This document shows, one piece after another, positions 17,328 through 27,514 of a DNA stretch of 64,000 nucleotides. The number at the start of each line of letters is the position of its first letter. Position 1 is the stretch's first letter. The position numbers and the translations under genes were made by a program. The notes under the pieces were generated by a model that was given only the letters and a program-made list of their open reading frames with translations, did not search any database and was not told the DNA's origin. Source of the DNA: Methylobacter sp. (lineage in GTDB: Bacteria > Pseudomonadota > Gammaproteobacteria > Methylococcales > Methylomonadaceae); assembly GCF_023227905.1 (NCBI RefSeq), contig NZ_JALOCF010000005.1, forward strand, positions 62,001 through 126,000. The letters run 5' to 3'.

Positions 17328-18818
17328 CTACAAAATCCGTTGCCGGATCACGTCGTTCATCTGGCTGATAGTGGCTGAGGACAAATCAAGCAGCGGAGTG
17401 GGTTGCAAGCCGAACAACACGATGCCTGTCACCAGTATCCCGACAGCCAGCATTTCCGGCGCCCTCAAATCTTCAATGTGTCGCATTTGCGCTTTTACCG
17501 GCCCGGTAAACAACAGACTGACGGTGCGCATCGCGTAGGCGGCTCCGATTAAAATGCTGACGCTAAAAAACACCATCACGCCCATGCTCATCCCGGCGCT
17601 TGGAAACGTACTGAAACCGCCGATCAGCGTATGCAGCTCGGCAATAAAGCCGACCGAACCCGGTAGCCCCATTGCCGCCAACAAGGTTAAGGTCATGAAC
17701 AGCGCAAAACGCGGCATCACCTGAATCAGTGAGCTGTAATCCTGAATGTTGCGGGTATGGGTACGTTCATACAGCAGGCCGACCAGCAGAAACAGCGCCC
17801 CGGCAATCAGGCCGTGTGCGGTCATCTGTAAAACCGCACCGGTAATGCCCGTTTCATTCAGTGTCGCGAGGCCCAGCAACACGATACCCATATGGCTGAT
17901 TGAAGAATAGGCTACCATGGCTTTGAGATCGCTTTGCCGCCAGGCCAGTAATCCGCCGTAAAGCATGCCGAACAATCCCAGAAAAAACAGCATCGACTGC
18001 AACAATTTAGCGGCCTCCGGCAGCATCACTACCGCCCTGATCAAGCCATAAGCGCCCATTTTCAGCAAGATACCGGACAGCAAAATGCTGACCGGGCTGG
18101 GCGCTTCGACATGCGCCAGCGGCAGCCAGCCGTGCAGCGGAAAAATCGGCATCTTAACCCCAAAACCGATCACAAAACCCAGCAGCACCAGGACCTGCTC
18201 AACCCTTGGCATGTCTTGCGCGGCCTGATGCATGGAGGACATTAAGGAACCGCCGTGTTCAAGATCATACTGGCTGATCGCCAACAGGCTGATCAACATA
18301 AAAACCGAGCCGCCCATCGTGTACAGTACGAAATTAAGGCTGGCCGTGTGCCGCCGTTTGCCGCCCCAGCGGCCAATCAGAAAGAATAGCGGAATTAACG
18401 TCACTTCCCAGAAGATATAGAACAATGCCCAATCCTGAGCCAGAAACACGCCCAACATCCCGAATTCAAGCAGCAATATGCAGATATGGTAGCCCTTGAT
18501 ACCGGTGGATACGTTGGCTGAAACCAGCAATGAGATCGAGGTGAGCAAGGTCGCCAATACCAGCATCGGCATCGATAAGCCGTCTATGCCCAATGCGTAA
18601 GCGCTGCCTAGCTTGGGGTTAAGCGGATAATATTCATTAAACTGTAAACCCGCATCATGCGCGTTATAGATGCTCAGCAGCCAGCACACCAATAAAAAAG
18701 CGATGGTAGTAAACAGATTTGCAATATAGCGGATTAGCCGAATGTTCTGGCCGGAAGTTAAGGCCAAGAGCAAGACTCCGGCAGCCGGCGTCCAGAGCAG
18801 TATGCTGAGTATCCCCAT
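17328..18818 (-). CDS. NuoM-like subunit, first gene of the DAB cluster
   Basis: A 496-residue polytopic membrane protein of the NuoM/ND4 type. It shows FYIFWEVTLIPLFFLIG with the helix 5 glutamate, and GFGVKMPIFPLHGWLPLAH with the channel lysine, followed by a typical SHMGIVLLG. I take the ATG at 18818 (MGILSILLW); the longer frame to 18896 begins at TTG with a polar leader. It is the promoter-proximal gene of the five-gene minus-strand cluster, 7 bp before dabA. Confidence 0.85.
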   Translation of the reverse strand: MGILSILLWTPAAGVLLLALTSGQNIRLIRYIANLFTTIAFLLVCWLLSIYNAHDAGLQFNEYYPLNPKLGSAYALGIDGLSMPMLVLATLLTSISLLVSANVSTGIKGYHICILLLEFGMLGVFLAQDWALFYIFWEVTLIPLFFLIGRWGGKRRHTASLNFVLYTMGGSVFMLISLLAISQYDLEHGGSLMSSMHQAAQDMPRVEQVLVLLGFVIGFGVKMPIFPLHGWLPLAHVEAPSPVSILLSGILLKMGAYGLIRAVVMLPEAAKLLQSMLFFLGLFGMLYGGLLAWRQSDLKAMVAYSSISHMGIVLLGLATLNETGITGAVLQMTAHGLIAGALFLLVGLLYERTHTRNIQDYSSLIQVMPRFALFMTLTLLAAMGLPGSVGFIAELHTLIGGFSTFPSAGMSMGVMVFFSVSILIGAAYAMRTVSLLFTGPVKAQMRHIEDLRAPEMLAVGILVTGIVLFGLQPTPLLDLSSATISQMNDVIRQRIL

Positions 18819-19146
18819 GATTGTAGTATTCCTTATGCTCTGTTGTCTGGTAGTTTCAAGGATTGGCAATTGTACGTTAAGGTTGTTGCTTGGCAAGCAT
18901 TAACCTTGCAAACTATCAATAGTCCTTCAACGGTTATGCCAGATTGCAAAAGGTAAGAGTCTGTAAACTAAATTTGTTATGTTTACACTCGCTTCAAAAG
19001 CGCTTCGCCCATTCAGAGTTTAACATTGCAACCTTTCAGTATCCTTTCAAAGTTAACGCGGAACACATCCGTATTTGCCCGGTTAGGCGTGGCGTGGCGT
19101 CGCTCCCTGCCCGCTTCAAGCCGCGCATCAACTGCATCTAGCTATT
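18819..19146. other. Intergenic stretch upstream of the DAB cluster
   Basis: 328 bp between the minus-strand GGDEF-EAL gene (stop at 19147) and the start of the five-gene cluster. It must contain the cluster promoter. I see no coding remnant, no clear regulator site and no confident promoter boxes. Confidence 0.5.
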
Positions 19147-22100
19147 TCATGGCTGGCGAAGCGGCTTCGGCATCTCATCAAAAACAACGTTTTGCTTCAG
19201 CAAAGCTTCAAATTGCCTGGCAAGCACCGGCTTGCTGAACAGATAACCCTGCATCTCATCGCAACCCTGCTCGCGCAAAAACGCGAGTTGCCCTTCTGTT
19301 TCCACGCCTTCGGCAATGGTTTTAAGGCCAAGACTCTTCGCCAAATTGATAACGGCGCTGACGATAGCCTTATCCTCCGGGTCGGTACTGATGTCGCGCA
19401 CAAAGGATTGGTCGATCTTGAGTTTGTACACCTTGAATTTCTTCAGATAGCTCAGCGAGGAATAGCCGGTACCGAAGTCGTCAATCGACATGCGAACGCC
19501 GCACTCATGCAGGTTATTCATCACGGCAATAACGCCTTGCGGATTGTGCATTGCCACGCTTTCAGTCAACTCCAGTTCCAGATACTCGGGCGGCAAGCCC
19601 TCTTCGTCGAGTATGCGCGTGACCAGCTCGGGCAAATCGGGATGACGAAACTGCACCGCGGACAGATTCACGGCCATAGTCAGCGGTGCAAAACCCTCAT
19701 CCATCCAGGCTTTTGCCTGCCGCACCGCGCACCTTAACACCCATTCGCCGATCGGCAGGATCAGCCCGCTGCCTTCCGCGACCGGAATAAAATCTGCCGG
19801 AGACACCATGCCTAATTCAGGATGCTGCCAGCGCAGCAAAGCTTCCGCTCCAATGATACGCCGGTCGTGCAGGGCCACTTGCGGCTGGTAATAGATTTGC
19901 AACTGGTTCCGTTCCAGCGCGTGATGCAGTGCATTCAGCAATTGCAGATTGCGGGCCGAATGCGCTTGCATTTCGTGGGTAAAAAAACGATAGCATTGGC
20001 GGCCTTCCTGTTTGGCTCGATACATGGCGGCATCTGCGCTCTTGCAGAGCGTTTCCAGATCCCCGCCATCTTCCGGATAAAGCGCAATGCCGATCGATGC
20101 TGTCAAAGCCAGCTCATAGAGTTCGATCAAATAGGACTCGGCAATGGCGTCCAGCAACTTTTGCGCAACATGCGCGGCTCCGATGGCATTGACTCCAGGC
20201 AATAATAAAATAAATTCGTCTCCGCCCAAGCGGGTCACGGTGTCCTCCGTTCGAAGCGCGAGGCGCAGACGTTTCGCCAATTCAACCAGCAAGGCGTCGC
20301 CAATACTATGACCGAGCGAATCATTGATATCTTTGAAATGGTCGAGATCGAGAAACATCAATGCCAGATGGCCGTTGCCGCACTTTGCCAGGCTGAGGGC
20401 ATAGTTAAGATGATCATTCAGTTGCGTGCGGTTCGGGAGCCCGGTCAGTAAATCGAAATTTGCCAGATAGTGGATGCGTTCCTCAGAGTGCTTTTGCTCG
20501 GTGATATCTTCATAAATACCCAGCAAACCGATCGTTTCGTTCGCTTCATTCTGGAGCGGCACTTTGGACGTCCGTAGCCAGATGTTTTTTCCATCAGGCA
20601 TAGTTTGATGTTCTTCAAAAGCAAGCTTGGGGCTATTTGAACTCATTACCCGCAAATCGTCCGCTCGGTAGTGTTCGGCCTGCTCTTTCCATGCCAGCTG
20701 AAAATCGTCCTTACCGATGATATCTTGCGTTGAATCCACTCCCGCATCTTTGGCAAAAGCAGGGTTGCAGCCCATATAACGTAGTTTTGTATCCTTCCAG
20801 AATACGCGGATGGGAGCCGTATCGATGATCATTTTAAGCAGATGGTGTGAGTCTGCGAGTGAGCTTTCAGCGTGCCTGCGCAGCGACTCGTGCTCAAAAC
20901 TGTTCAGCGCATAATCGATGTCCATCGCCATTTCAACCAGCAGGTCGCGCGCCGATTGATCAAAGGCATTGATTTCTGCGGCGTATAGTATGAAAACGCC
21001 TACGACCGCGCCGTTTCTGTGCAACGGCAGCGAAGCTGAAGCCTTCCACCCGAACTTTGCACCGCGCTCGCGCCATACTACAGTGGCGGGATCATGCTGA
21101 TAATCCTGACACCAGAAAGGCCGATCCTCGCGCATCGATGTTCCGGCTGGGCCGCGACCGGAAGCCTTGTTTTCATCAACAGAAATGTCAATCCCTTCCA
21201 AATATTCCGTGCCGCTGCCATATGACTCGACCGGATTAAGCTGTTTGCTTTGTTCATCCAACATGCCTATCCAGGCCATTTTCATGCCGCCGAAAGTCAC
21301 CGCATCACAGCAAATCTGCGCAAACAACTCTGCTTCATCATTACAACGCACGATAGCTTGATTGCACTGGCTCAAAGCGGCATAGAGCTGGGTCATGCGC
21401 TCATTCCTGAGTTCGGCCTCCCTGCGCCGGGCGTCATTTTTGGCAAGGTTGATTTGCGTTTCCGACAGCCAGGCCAGCATACTATTTTCCATGCCTCGCG
21501 GGACGACAATCGGCGATGAAAAATCGCCGCGACCTATGCATTTAATGCGCTCATACAGTTCATCCACCGATGAACCCAGTGTGGTATATAAAGCCCGGCA
21601 AGCGCGCCACAGCATGAGTATCAACAACAGACCGGAAGCGATGAACGCCATGCGCATTAGCATGGCTGTATTTTTCGCAATATGAACGGCGTCCAGGGTG
21701 CGCTGGCTCATCAATTGGTAGAACTCGCTGATCGGCTGCATGATATCGGCCTTGGCCTGATGATAGGCCGCATCGTTCAGCATTTGGCTTGCCTTGAGGC
21801 GATTGGCGTCAGTAGGTATGGCTGTCGATTCGAGCAGCTTCATTGCCGCAAATTCAACGCGGGTAAGACCATCCGAATTAGCCTTGGCTGTTGCAAGCCT
21901 GGCAAATTCTTCCTCGGTAAAACCGGCTTGTCCCATCAGGTCCAGCAAGGCAATCTTTTGCCCGCTGTCCAGCCACGGCCGCTGGTCATCAGCCAGCACC
22001 AAGTCCCAATAGATATTATGATAATTGAGCGGGCGAGAGATCTTGCCGTCGCGGATATCGAGAGTTTCCTGGTAGTGTTGTTTATAAACCGGGTTGGCGG

Positions 22101-22314
22101 TAATGACATAACTGCGCACCATCCGGGTGAGATCATCCGATGACTGGCGTAATTCGTCAGCCAACAAGTGCGATTGAAGCCGCAGCTCATTGGCACGATC
22201 AACTTGCTTTTCCGAATGAACGTATATGACAAAAAGGATGGCGAAAAAGACAAACATCCCCAAGACCAGCCAGAGGCAGCGCGAAAGTCGAGATAAGTTA
22301 CTGGGAGATGTCAT
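19147..22314 (-). CDS. Membrane sensor with GAF, PAS, GGDEF and EAL domains
   Basis: A 1055-residue inner-membrane c-di-GMP protein. It has a first membrane helix (about 14-34), a periplasmic helical region to about 220, a second helix (about 222-242), a HAMP-like linker, a GAF domain (about 310-460), a PAS domain (about 480-600, ending DITEQK), GGDEF (intact, 697-701) and EAL (intact, E824). The I-site RTED sits at the right distance before GGDEF, so product inhibition is likely. EAL residues NLSAVQF, ELTES, DDFGTGYSS and AEGVET are kept. The ATG at 22314 follows a GAGGA ribosome binding site and replaces an upstream in-frame start at 22350. It is a single gene transcribed alone. Confidence 0.93.
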   Translation of the reverse strand: MTSPSNLSRLSRCLWLVLGMFVFFAILFVIYVHSEKQVDRANELRLQSHLLADELRQSSDDLTRMVRSYVITANPVYKQHYQETLDIRDGKISRPLNYHNIYWDLVLADDQRPWLDSGQKIALLDLMGQAGFTEEEFARLATAKANSDGLTRVEFAAMKLLESTAIPTDANRLKASQMLNDAAYHQAKADIMQPISEFYQLMSQRTLDAVHIAKNTAMLMRMAFIASGLLLILMLWRACRALYTTLGSSVDELYERIKCIGRGDFSSPIVVPRGMENSMLAWLSETQINLAKNDARRREAELRNERMTQLYAALSQCNQAIVRCNDEAELFAQICCDAVTFGGMKMAWIGMLDEQSKQLNPVESYGSGTEYLEGIDISVDENKASGRGPAGTSMREDRPFWCQDYQHDPATVVWRERGAKFGWKASASLPLHRNGAVVGVFILYAAEINAFDQSARDLLVEMAMDIDYALNSFEHESLRRHAESSLADSHHLLKMIIDTAPIRVFWKDTKLRYMGCNPAFAKDAGVDSTQDIIGKDDFQLAWKEQAEHYRADDLRVMSSNSPKLAFEEHQTMPDGKNIWLRTSKVPLQNEANETIGLLGIYEDITEQKHSEERIHYLANFDLLTGLPNRTQLNDHLNYALSLAKCGNGHLALMFLDLDHFKDINDSLGHSIGDALLVELAKRLRLALRTEDTVTRLGGDEFILLLPGVNAIGAAHVAQKLLDAIAESYLIELYELALTASIGIALYPEDGGDLETLCKSADAAMYRAKQEGRQCYRFFTHEMQAHSARNLQLLNALHHALERNQLQIYYQPQVALHDRRIIGAEALLRWQHPELGMVSPADFIPVAEGSGLILPIGEWVLRCAVRQAKAWMDEGFAPLTMAVNLSAVQFRHPDLPELVTRILDEEGLPPEYLELELTESVAMHNPQGVIAVMNNLHECGVRMSIDDFGTGYSSLSYLKKFKVYKLKIDQSFVRDISTDPEDKAIVSAVINLAKSLGLKTIAEGVETEGQLAFLREQGCDEMQGYLFSKPVLARQFEALLKQNVVFDEMPKPLRQP

Positions 22315-22814
22315 GATACTTTTTCCTCTTCGTGCCTGTTGAACCGCCATAAGGAACTTCTATTAATTGCAATTTAAACCATCACGTTAACAAGGCGCTG
22401 AATTTCCAGCTTTTAAAATGCCGGCATTTGGGATCAGTTCTTGTTTCAATAAATTCAACTATGGTTGCCTTTACTGTTTAATCTCAAGCTAAAACCCGGC
22501 TTATTGGCTATGTCCTTCTCTCTAGCGGCAAAGAGCGCTCTATCGGCTCTCAGCCATTTTGGTGTTCTTCTTGAACGCATACAAACGGTAGAACTATGGC
22601 GCTAATGGGGACGAAAATCACTTCCGCCGATTACTACCGGTCTCTTGCATATATGCTCCCACCTCATTAACCCCCCTCCCCAAGACACTCGGGCAGCAGG
22701 CCGCCAAATTTTCGCCTCATTATCCGTTGTGGCAACGATAATATTTGTAAAAATACGGGCTTAAGTTGTTACGCTCGGCAGCCGCGCTTTTCGCTTTGAA
22801 CTAGGCTTGAAGCG
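22315..22814. other. 500-bp intergenic region
   Basis: Lies upstream of the GGDEF-EAL gene and downstream of yicC (both on the minus strand). I see no gene, RNA or clear repeat. A polypyrimidine run (CCCCCCTCCCC near 22672) stands out but has no assignable role. Confidence 0.5.
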
Positions 22815-23681
22815 CTACTCAATATTTTGTATCTGTTCGCGCATTTGCTCGATCAGCACTTTAAGCTCGATGGCTATTTTAGTCATTTCCTTGTCGGTCG
22901 ATTTAGAGCCCAAGGTATTGGCTTCACGGTTCAATTCCTGCATTAAAAAATCCAGCCGCCTGCCGACCGGGTCTTTTTGGTTAAGTACCCGCAGCACTTC
23001 AGCGATATGGGTTTCCAGCCTGTCGAGTTCTTCGGTGATGTCCAGCTTTTGGGCCAGCAGAACCAGTTCCTGCTCCAAGCGGTCAAAATCGGGCTGTGCG
23101 ACCAGTTCGGTAATCCGGTCTTTCAATTTATTGCGAATCAGCAGCAACACTTCCGGCATGCGTTTGCCTGCTGAAACGACAAAAATCAGCATTTTTGCGC
23201 AACGCTCTTCAATCAGCAGTTTAAGCTGCGCGCCCTCTCTTTCCCTCGCTTCCACGAGCTGCGCCAAGGTCTGGTCGACAAGAGCGACGATCCCCAGACT
23301 GAGTTGCTCCTTGTCAATATCCGGTTCCTGCTGAATACCGGGAAACGCCAGCACATCCAGCGCCGAAAAGGACAAGGGGCCAAGCATTTGCTGTTCTATG
23401 GAATTGGTCGCGGCAAGCAGCGTCGCTACGGCATCGGTGTTTATGTTGTAAATTTGCCCGTTTTTAGCCTGTTTTTTGTAATTCAATGAGCATTCGACTT
23501 TGCCTCGGTTGATCTTTGCGGCAATGGCTGAGCGTAGCTCGGCTTCAACAAAACGCAGGCGTTCCGGCAGTCTTAAGCTAATGTCGCAGTAACGGTGGTT
23601 AACCGAGCGCAATTCACAGCTGATGGTCAAGTCGCCGATTTCTGTCTCGTTAACGGCAAACGCGGTCATGCTTCTAATCAT
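22815..23681 (-). CDS. yicC: YicC-family endoribonuclease
   Basis: A 288-residue protein with the standard YicC start MIRSMTAFA, the N-terminal NRGKVECSLNYKK region and the C-terminal DUF1732 domain containing GRRLDFLMQELNREANTLGSK. Length equals the family norm. YicC proteins are now known as RNA-cleaving enzymes affecting stationary-phase survival and small RNA decay. The gene is divergent from a kinase gene, with a 44-bp shared upstream region. Confidence 0.95.
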   Translation of the reverse strand: MIRSMTAFAVNETEIGDLTISCELRSVNHRYCDISLRLPERLRFVEAELRSAIAAKINRGKVECSLNYKKQAKNGQIYNINTDAVATLLAATNSIEQQMLGPLSFSALDVLAFPGIQQEPDIDKEQLSLGIVALVDQTLAQLVEAREREGAQLKLLIEERCAKMLIFVVSAGKRMPEVLLLIRNKLKDRITELVAQPDFDRLEQELVLLAQKLDITEELDRLETHIAEVLRVLNQKDPVGRRLDFLMQELNREANTLGSKSTDKEMTKIAIELKVLIEQMREQIQNIE

Positions 23682-23725
23682 TTTTCACCTATAATTAACG
23701 GGCTCACATACAAACAAGCAACCCA

Positions 23726-24622
23726 ATGGCTGAATACTACGATCCGCAAACTTATCCCAAAGAGTGGAACTACCTGCAAACTGGCACCATTATAGACCAG
23801 TATGTCATTGAGAGGGAGTTGGCGCACGGCGGTTTCAGTTCCGTTTATCTGGCCCGGCAGGTACACGACCAGTTTCAGGTCGCTATCAAGGAATATCTGC
23901 CCCGCAAGTTTGCGCACCGGACCTGGAACAATAAAGTTGTCGCCAACAGCGAAGAAGCCGCGACGTTGTTCAAGCGCGGCCGGGTATTGTTCTTTGAGGA
24001 AGCCAAGGTGTTGTCGACCTTAAAGCATCCCAATATTGTCGAAGTGATCGGTTTTTTTAAAGCCAATTCTACCGTTTATATGGTGATGACTTATGACTAT
24101 GGGGTTACGCTGGATAAGCTGTTGAGAAATAAGTCGTTGTCTGTTTCCGAAGACTTTTTATTGACCTTGTTCAACTCGTTACTGGCAGGGCTGGGGCATA
24201 TTCACAGCCAACAATATATCCATCTCGATATTAAGCCCTCCAACATCCTGGTGCGGCCGGGCAATGACGCGTTATTACTTGATTTTGGCGCGATTCAGAG
24301 CTTTCCGAAATCGCATCTGGGCAAGCAAAGCAAGGTTCTGACCAAAGGCTACTCGCCGATAGAGCAGCATGACTTGAGCGCCCAGTTAGGCCCATGGACG
24401 GATATTTATGCAGTGGGCGCGAGCATGCGCAGTTGCCTGGAAAATAAAGCTCCGGTTCCTGCACAAGACAGGGCGCGGCAGGACACACTGGTTCCCGCAG
24501 TCAAGGCGTTTAATAAAAAGTTTCCGCAGCATCTGCTAGAAGCCATCGACTGGGCCATGGCCTTGCAGCCGGAAAACCGTCCGCAGTCGGTTGCCGAATT
24601 GCAGCAGGCTCTTGCCGGCTAA
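23726..24622 (+). CDS. Hanks-type serine/threonine protein kinase
   Basis: A 298-residue, soluble, single-domain eukaryote-like kinase. The glycine loop [11 protein letters not shown], lysine in VAIKEYLP, catalytic loop HLDIKPSN (with Leu-Asp in place of Arg-Asp, so non-RD type) and DFGAIQSF are all present, with the GYSPIEQ segment in the activation region. There is no transmembrane helix or PASTA domain. It lies between yicC and rph, 73 bp before rph. A partner phosphatase is not visible nearby, and its substrates cannot be told. Confidence 0.92.
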   Translation: MAEYYDPQTYPKEWNYLQTGTIIDQYVIERELAHGGFSSVYLARQVHDQFQVAIKEYLPRKFAHRTWNNKVVANSEEAATLFKRGRVLFFEEAKVLSTLKHPNIVEVIGFFKANSTVYMVMTYDYGVTLDKLLRNKSLSVSEDFLLTLFNSLLAGLGHIHSQQYIHLDIKPSNILVRPGNDALLLDFGAIQSFPKSHLGKQSKVLTKGYSPIEQHDLSAQLGPWTDIYAVGASMRSCLENKAPVPAQDRARQDTLVPAVKAFNKKFPQHLLEAIDWAMALQPENRPQSVAELQQALAG

Positions 24623-24695
24623 TTATTCCAAATTGAACAGCCGGACAAAGCGCTGTTCAGGTATACTGTGGGGTTTTCATTTTAGCGGAACAACT

Positions 24696-25418
24696 ATGAG
24701 ACCAAGCGGACGTAATCCGGATCAACTAAGAGACATTAAATTTACCTGCGGTTTTACCAAACATGCAGAAGGCTCTGTCCTGGTTGAATTCGGCGATACC
24801 CGGGTGCTTTGTACAGCCAGTGTCGACAGGAGTGTGCCGCGCTTTCTTAAAGGCAAGGGCGAAGGCTGGATTACCGCCGAATACGGCATGTTGCCGCGCT
24901 CGACCCATACCCGGATGGGACGGGAAGCCAGCCACGGTAAACAGGGCGGCCGTACCCTGGAAATTCAGCGCTTGATTGGCCGTTCCCTTAGGGCGGCGAT
25001 TGATTTAAAGGCATTGGGCGAACATACCATCACCGTCGATTGCGATGTGTTGCAAGCCGATGGCGGGACCCGTACCGCGTCGATTACCGGCGGTTTTGTC
25101 GCACTGTCGCTGGCGGTACAAAAGATGCTCAAACGCAAACAAATCAAGACTAATCCGTTGCACGGACAAGTGGCTTCGGTTTCTGTAGGCATTTTTAACG
25201 GCGTGCCGGTGCTGGACCTGGATTATGCCGAGGACAGCAATGCCGAGACCGATATGAATGTGGTGATGAACGATGCCGCGGCGTTTATTGAAGTGCAGGG
25301 TACCGCTGAAGGCCATGCATTCAGGAAAGAAGAACTGGATGCAATGCTGGAGCTGGCAGGCAATGGCATCAAAAAATTACTGGAAAAACAACGACTCGCG
25401 ATAGAAAATCATAAATGA
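24696..25418 (+). CDS. rph: Ribonuclease PH
   Basis: A 240-residue phosphorolytic 3' to 5' exoribonuclease that trims tRNA precursors. [16 protein letters not shown] marks the true start at 24696; a longer frame from a TTG at 24591 runs back into the kinase gene and is rejected. Motifs [43 protein letters not shown] and [19 protein letters not shown] are complete. The stop overlaps the rdgB start by 4 bp. Confidence 0.97.
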   Translation: MRPSGRNPDQLRDIKFTCGFTKHAEGSVLVEFGDTRVLCTASVDRSVPRFLKGKGEGWITAEYGMLPRSTHTRMGREASHGKQGGRTLEIQRLIGRSLRAAIDLKALGEHTITVDCDVLQADGGTRTASITGGFVALSLAVQKMLKRKQIKTNPLHGQVASVSVGIFNGVPVLDLDYAEDSNAETDMNVVMNDAAAFIEVQGTAEGHAFRKEELDAMLELAGNGIKKLLEKQRLAIENHK

Positions 25419-26026
25419 CCTTGTCGACCTTACAAAAAATCGTACTGGCCAGCGGCAATCCCGGCAAAATCAGGGAAATTCAGGCGATGTTGGCGGATCA
25501 CCCAATCGTGCCGCAGTCCGCGTTTAATGTGATCGACGCGGAAGAAACCGGCTCCACGTTTGTGGAAAACGCCATTTTAAAAGCCAGAAATGCGGCGCTG
25601 CATTGCCAATTGCCGGCGATAGCCGATGATTCGGGACTGGTTGTTGATGCGCTGAACGGCGCGCCGGGCGTGATTTCCGCTCGGTATGCCGGAGTCGGCG
25701 CCAGCGACCAGGACAATGTGGACAAGCTGTTGCGGGAGCTTGAAGGCGTCCCGGCTGAACTGCGCACGGCGCGGTTTATCTGCGTGATGGTGTTTATGGA
25801 GCACGCGAACGATCCTTGCCCTGTGATCGCCCAAGGCGTTTGGGAAGGCAGGATTTTGGACCATGCGGTTGGCGAGAACGGTTTCGGCTATGACCCAGTC
25901 TTCTGGGTGCCGGAGCGGAACTGTGCCTCGGCGGAATTACCTCCGGAGGTTAAAAATTCGCTGAGTCACAGGGGGCAGGCGCTGAAAACGTTAACGACAT
26001 TAATCAAAGCCAAAGAATCTGCTTAA
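25415..26026 (+). CDS. rdgB: Non-canonical purine NTP pyrophosphatase
   Basis: A 203-residue Ham1/RdgB protein that removes dITP and XTP from the nucleotide pool. It shows the substrate loop [13 protein letters not shown], the catalytic [24 protein letters not shown] and the late SHRGQAL motif. Translationally coupled to rph (ATGA), a common gammaproteobacterial order. Confidence 0.97.
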   Translation: MTLSTLQKIVLASGNPGKIREIQAMLADHPIVPQSAFNVIDAEETGSTFVENAILKARNAALHCQLPAIADDSGLVVDALNGAPGVISARYAGVGASDQDNVDKLLRELEGVPAELRTARFICVMVFMEHANDPCPVIAQGVWEGRILDHAVGENGFGYDPVFWVPERNCASAELPPEVKNSLSHRGQALKTLTTLIKAKESA

Positions 26027-26034
26027 TGAATTGT

Positions 26035-26097
26035 CCACGAAAGGCACGAAAAAACAAAATAATTGTGTTTTGTTCGTGTTTTTCGTGCCTTTCGTGG
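26035..26097. repeat. Hairpin repeat of the CCACGAAAGGCACGAA family
   Basis: The left arm CCACGAAAGGCACGAAAAA (from 26035) pairs with TTTTTCGTGCCTTTCGTGG ending at 26097, around an AT-rich loop. It follows rdgB directly and could act as its terminator. The same family occurs at 53826-53965. Confidence 0.75.
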
Positions 26098-26118
26098 GCA
26101 AAATGATTTTCTAAGTTG

Positions 26119-27159
26119 ATGAACACATTACTCTCTACCGCCAAGCAGTTCGCCAACATCGTTACCGAGATAACCCCGCTCGGCAACGGCCTGATCAACG
26201 ATACTTATCGGGTTGCGGCGCCATTCTCCCCTTTTGTTCTGCAACGCATAAACCGCACGGTTTTTCCTGCGCCGGAGCAAATCATGGCCAACCTGACGAC
26301 GCTGAATCAGCATATCGCGCAAAAACCCAGTGAATCGGTTAGGCTGCAAATTCCGAAAATTTTGACAACCTTAGATAATAAAGCGCTGTATCAGGATGAA
26401 AACAGCGATTGCTGGCGGGCGTTGAGCTTTATTGCCAATACCGAGAGCATTGAGACCATCGGCTCCGTCGGCGATGCTGAACAGGTTGGCTTTGCTTTGG
26501 GGCATTTTCACCGCTTGACTAGCGATCTTATCCCCTCGCTGTTGCATGACACCTTGCCCGGCTTCCATATAACGCCGGGCTATTTAAAGCATTACCATCA
26601 GGTAAGGCGGCAACCGTCCACCCCCGAAGACCGCTATTGCACTGACTTTATCGCCCGGTTTCAGCCTATCGCCGATGACTTGGAATCCGCCAGACAGCAA
26701 GGTTTGCTGTCCTTGCGGGTTATCCATGGCGACCCCAAATTGAATAATTTCCTGTTTGATAAGCGCAGCAAAAAAATCGTCAGCCTTATCGATTTGGACA
26801 CCGTCAAGCCGGGCTTGGTTCATTACGACATTGGCGATTGCGTGCGATCTTGCTGCCACACCGCCGAGCCGGTCGTGTTCGATCCGGATATTTGCGCCGC
26901 CCTGTTAAAAAGCTACCTGCACGAGGCCGGTGCGTTTTTTACCGAGTACGATTACCACTATCTATACCCCGCCATGCGGCTGATCCCCTTTGAATTAGGA
27001 CTCCGCTTTTATACCGACTATTTGAAAGGAAACCTGTATTTCAAGGTTACAGAGCCCGAGCAAAACCTGCGACGCGCAATCGGCCAGTTCCGCTTATGCG
27101 AAAGCATCATGTCGCAAGAATCTGCAATTAAGAGCTTGATCTCGCAGTTACAAAAATAG
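26119..27159 (+). CDS. Aminoglycoside phosphotransferase-fold kinase
   Basis: A 346-residue protein of the APH/choline-kinase fold. The catalytic loop HGDPKLNNFLF and the metal-binding IDLDTVKPG are clear, as is the N-terminal NGLINDTYRV nucleotide-binding region. Proteins of this subgroup include N-acetylhexosamine 1-kinases, and some are mis-annotated as mucin desulfatases. The real substrate is unknown; a sugar is more likely than an antibiotic. The ATG at 26119 is used; a TTG just upstream would add one residue. Transcribed alone after the rdgB hairpin. Confidence 0.82.
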   Translation: MNTLLSTAKQFANIVTEITPLGNGLINDTYRVAAPFSPFVLQRINRTVFPAPEQIMANLTTLNQHIAQKPSESVRLQIPKILTTLDNKALYQDENSDCWRALSFIANTESIETIGSVGDAEQVGFALGHFHRLTSDLIPSLLHDTLPGFHITPGYLKHYHQVRRQPSTPEDRYCTDFIARFQPIADDLESARQQGLLSLRVIHGDPKLNNFLFDKRSKKIVSLIDLDTVKPGLVHYDIGDCVRSCCHTAEPVVFDPDICAALLKSYLHEAGAFFTEYDYHYLYPAMRLIPFELGLRFYTDYLKGNLYFKVTEPEQNLRRAIGQFRLCESIMSQESAIKSLISQLQK

Positions 27160-27514
27160 TCAGTAACGGCTCAAGCCCCGTTTCTCAAAATTCAATTAGA
27201 TTTTTTTCACCATTATGCTGTAAAGGGCTACGAAACGCCCTCATCCGGCAGATATACCCACCTGTTAGAGCGTGAAGCGAATCCAGGCAAAAGGATGTGA
27301 GACTCCAAAACCTCTAAACAGCGATGATGTTTTAAAAGCACCCTCCCTGCCTTTGAATACCAACATTCTCTGCCGGTATGACGACTCTTGCCTAAATTGG
27401 AAATTAAGCGGCAGCATAAAACCTTATTTTAAATTTTAAATAAGAATCGTTTGTAACAACATTGCTATCTATCCTATACTGTATTTACCAATTATTTTGT
27501 GAGAGATCGTGTAA
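27160..27514. other. Intergenic leader of the TonB-dependent receptor
   Basis: 355 bp without a gene, becoming very AT-rich over the last 100 bp. It contains the candidate promoter at 27451-27480 and, just before it, AAATAAGAATCGTTTGTAAC, whose left half resembles a Fur half-site. Confidence 0.5.
27451..27480 (+). promoter_or_regulatory. Candidate promoter of the TonB-dependent receptor
   Basis: TTGTAA at 27451 and TATACT at 27475 are spaced by 18 bp, 34 bp before the ATG. The overlapping AAATAAGAATCGTTTGTA has a Fur-like left half only, so iron control is plausible but not shown. Confidence 0.4.

Noticed and set aside
9121..18818. A complex I (nuo) operon
   Set aside because: NuoL/M-like genes are present, but NuoA-K and the NADH/Fe-S subunits are not, while a DabA/DUF2309 gene is in the middle of the cluster.
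22315..22814. Possible small RNA or riboswitch in a 500-bp gap
   Set aside because: No conserved fold, terminator or aptamer pattern could be recognised by eye; a covariance-model search would decide.
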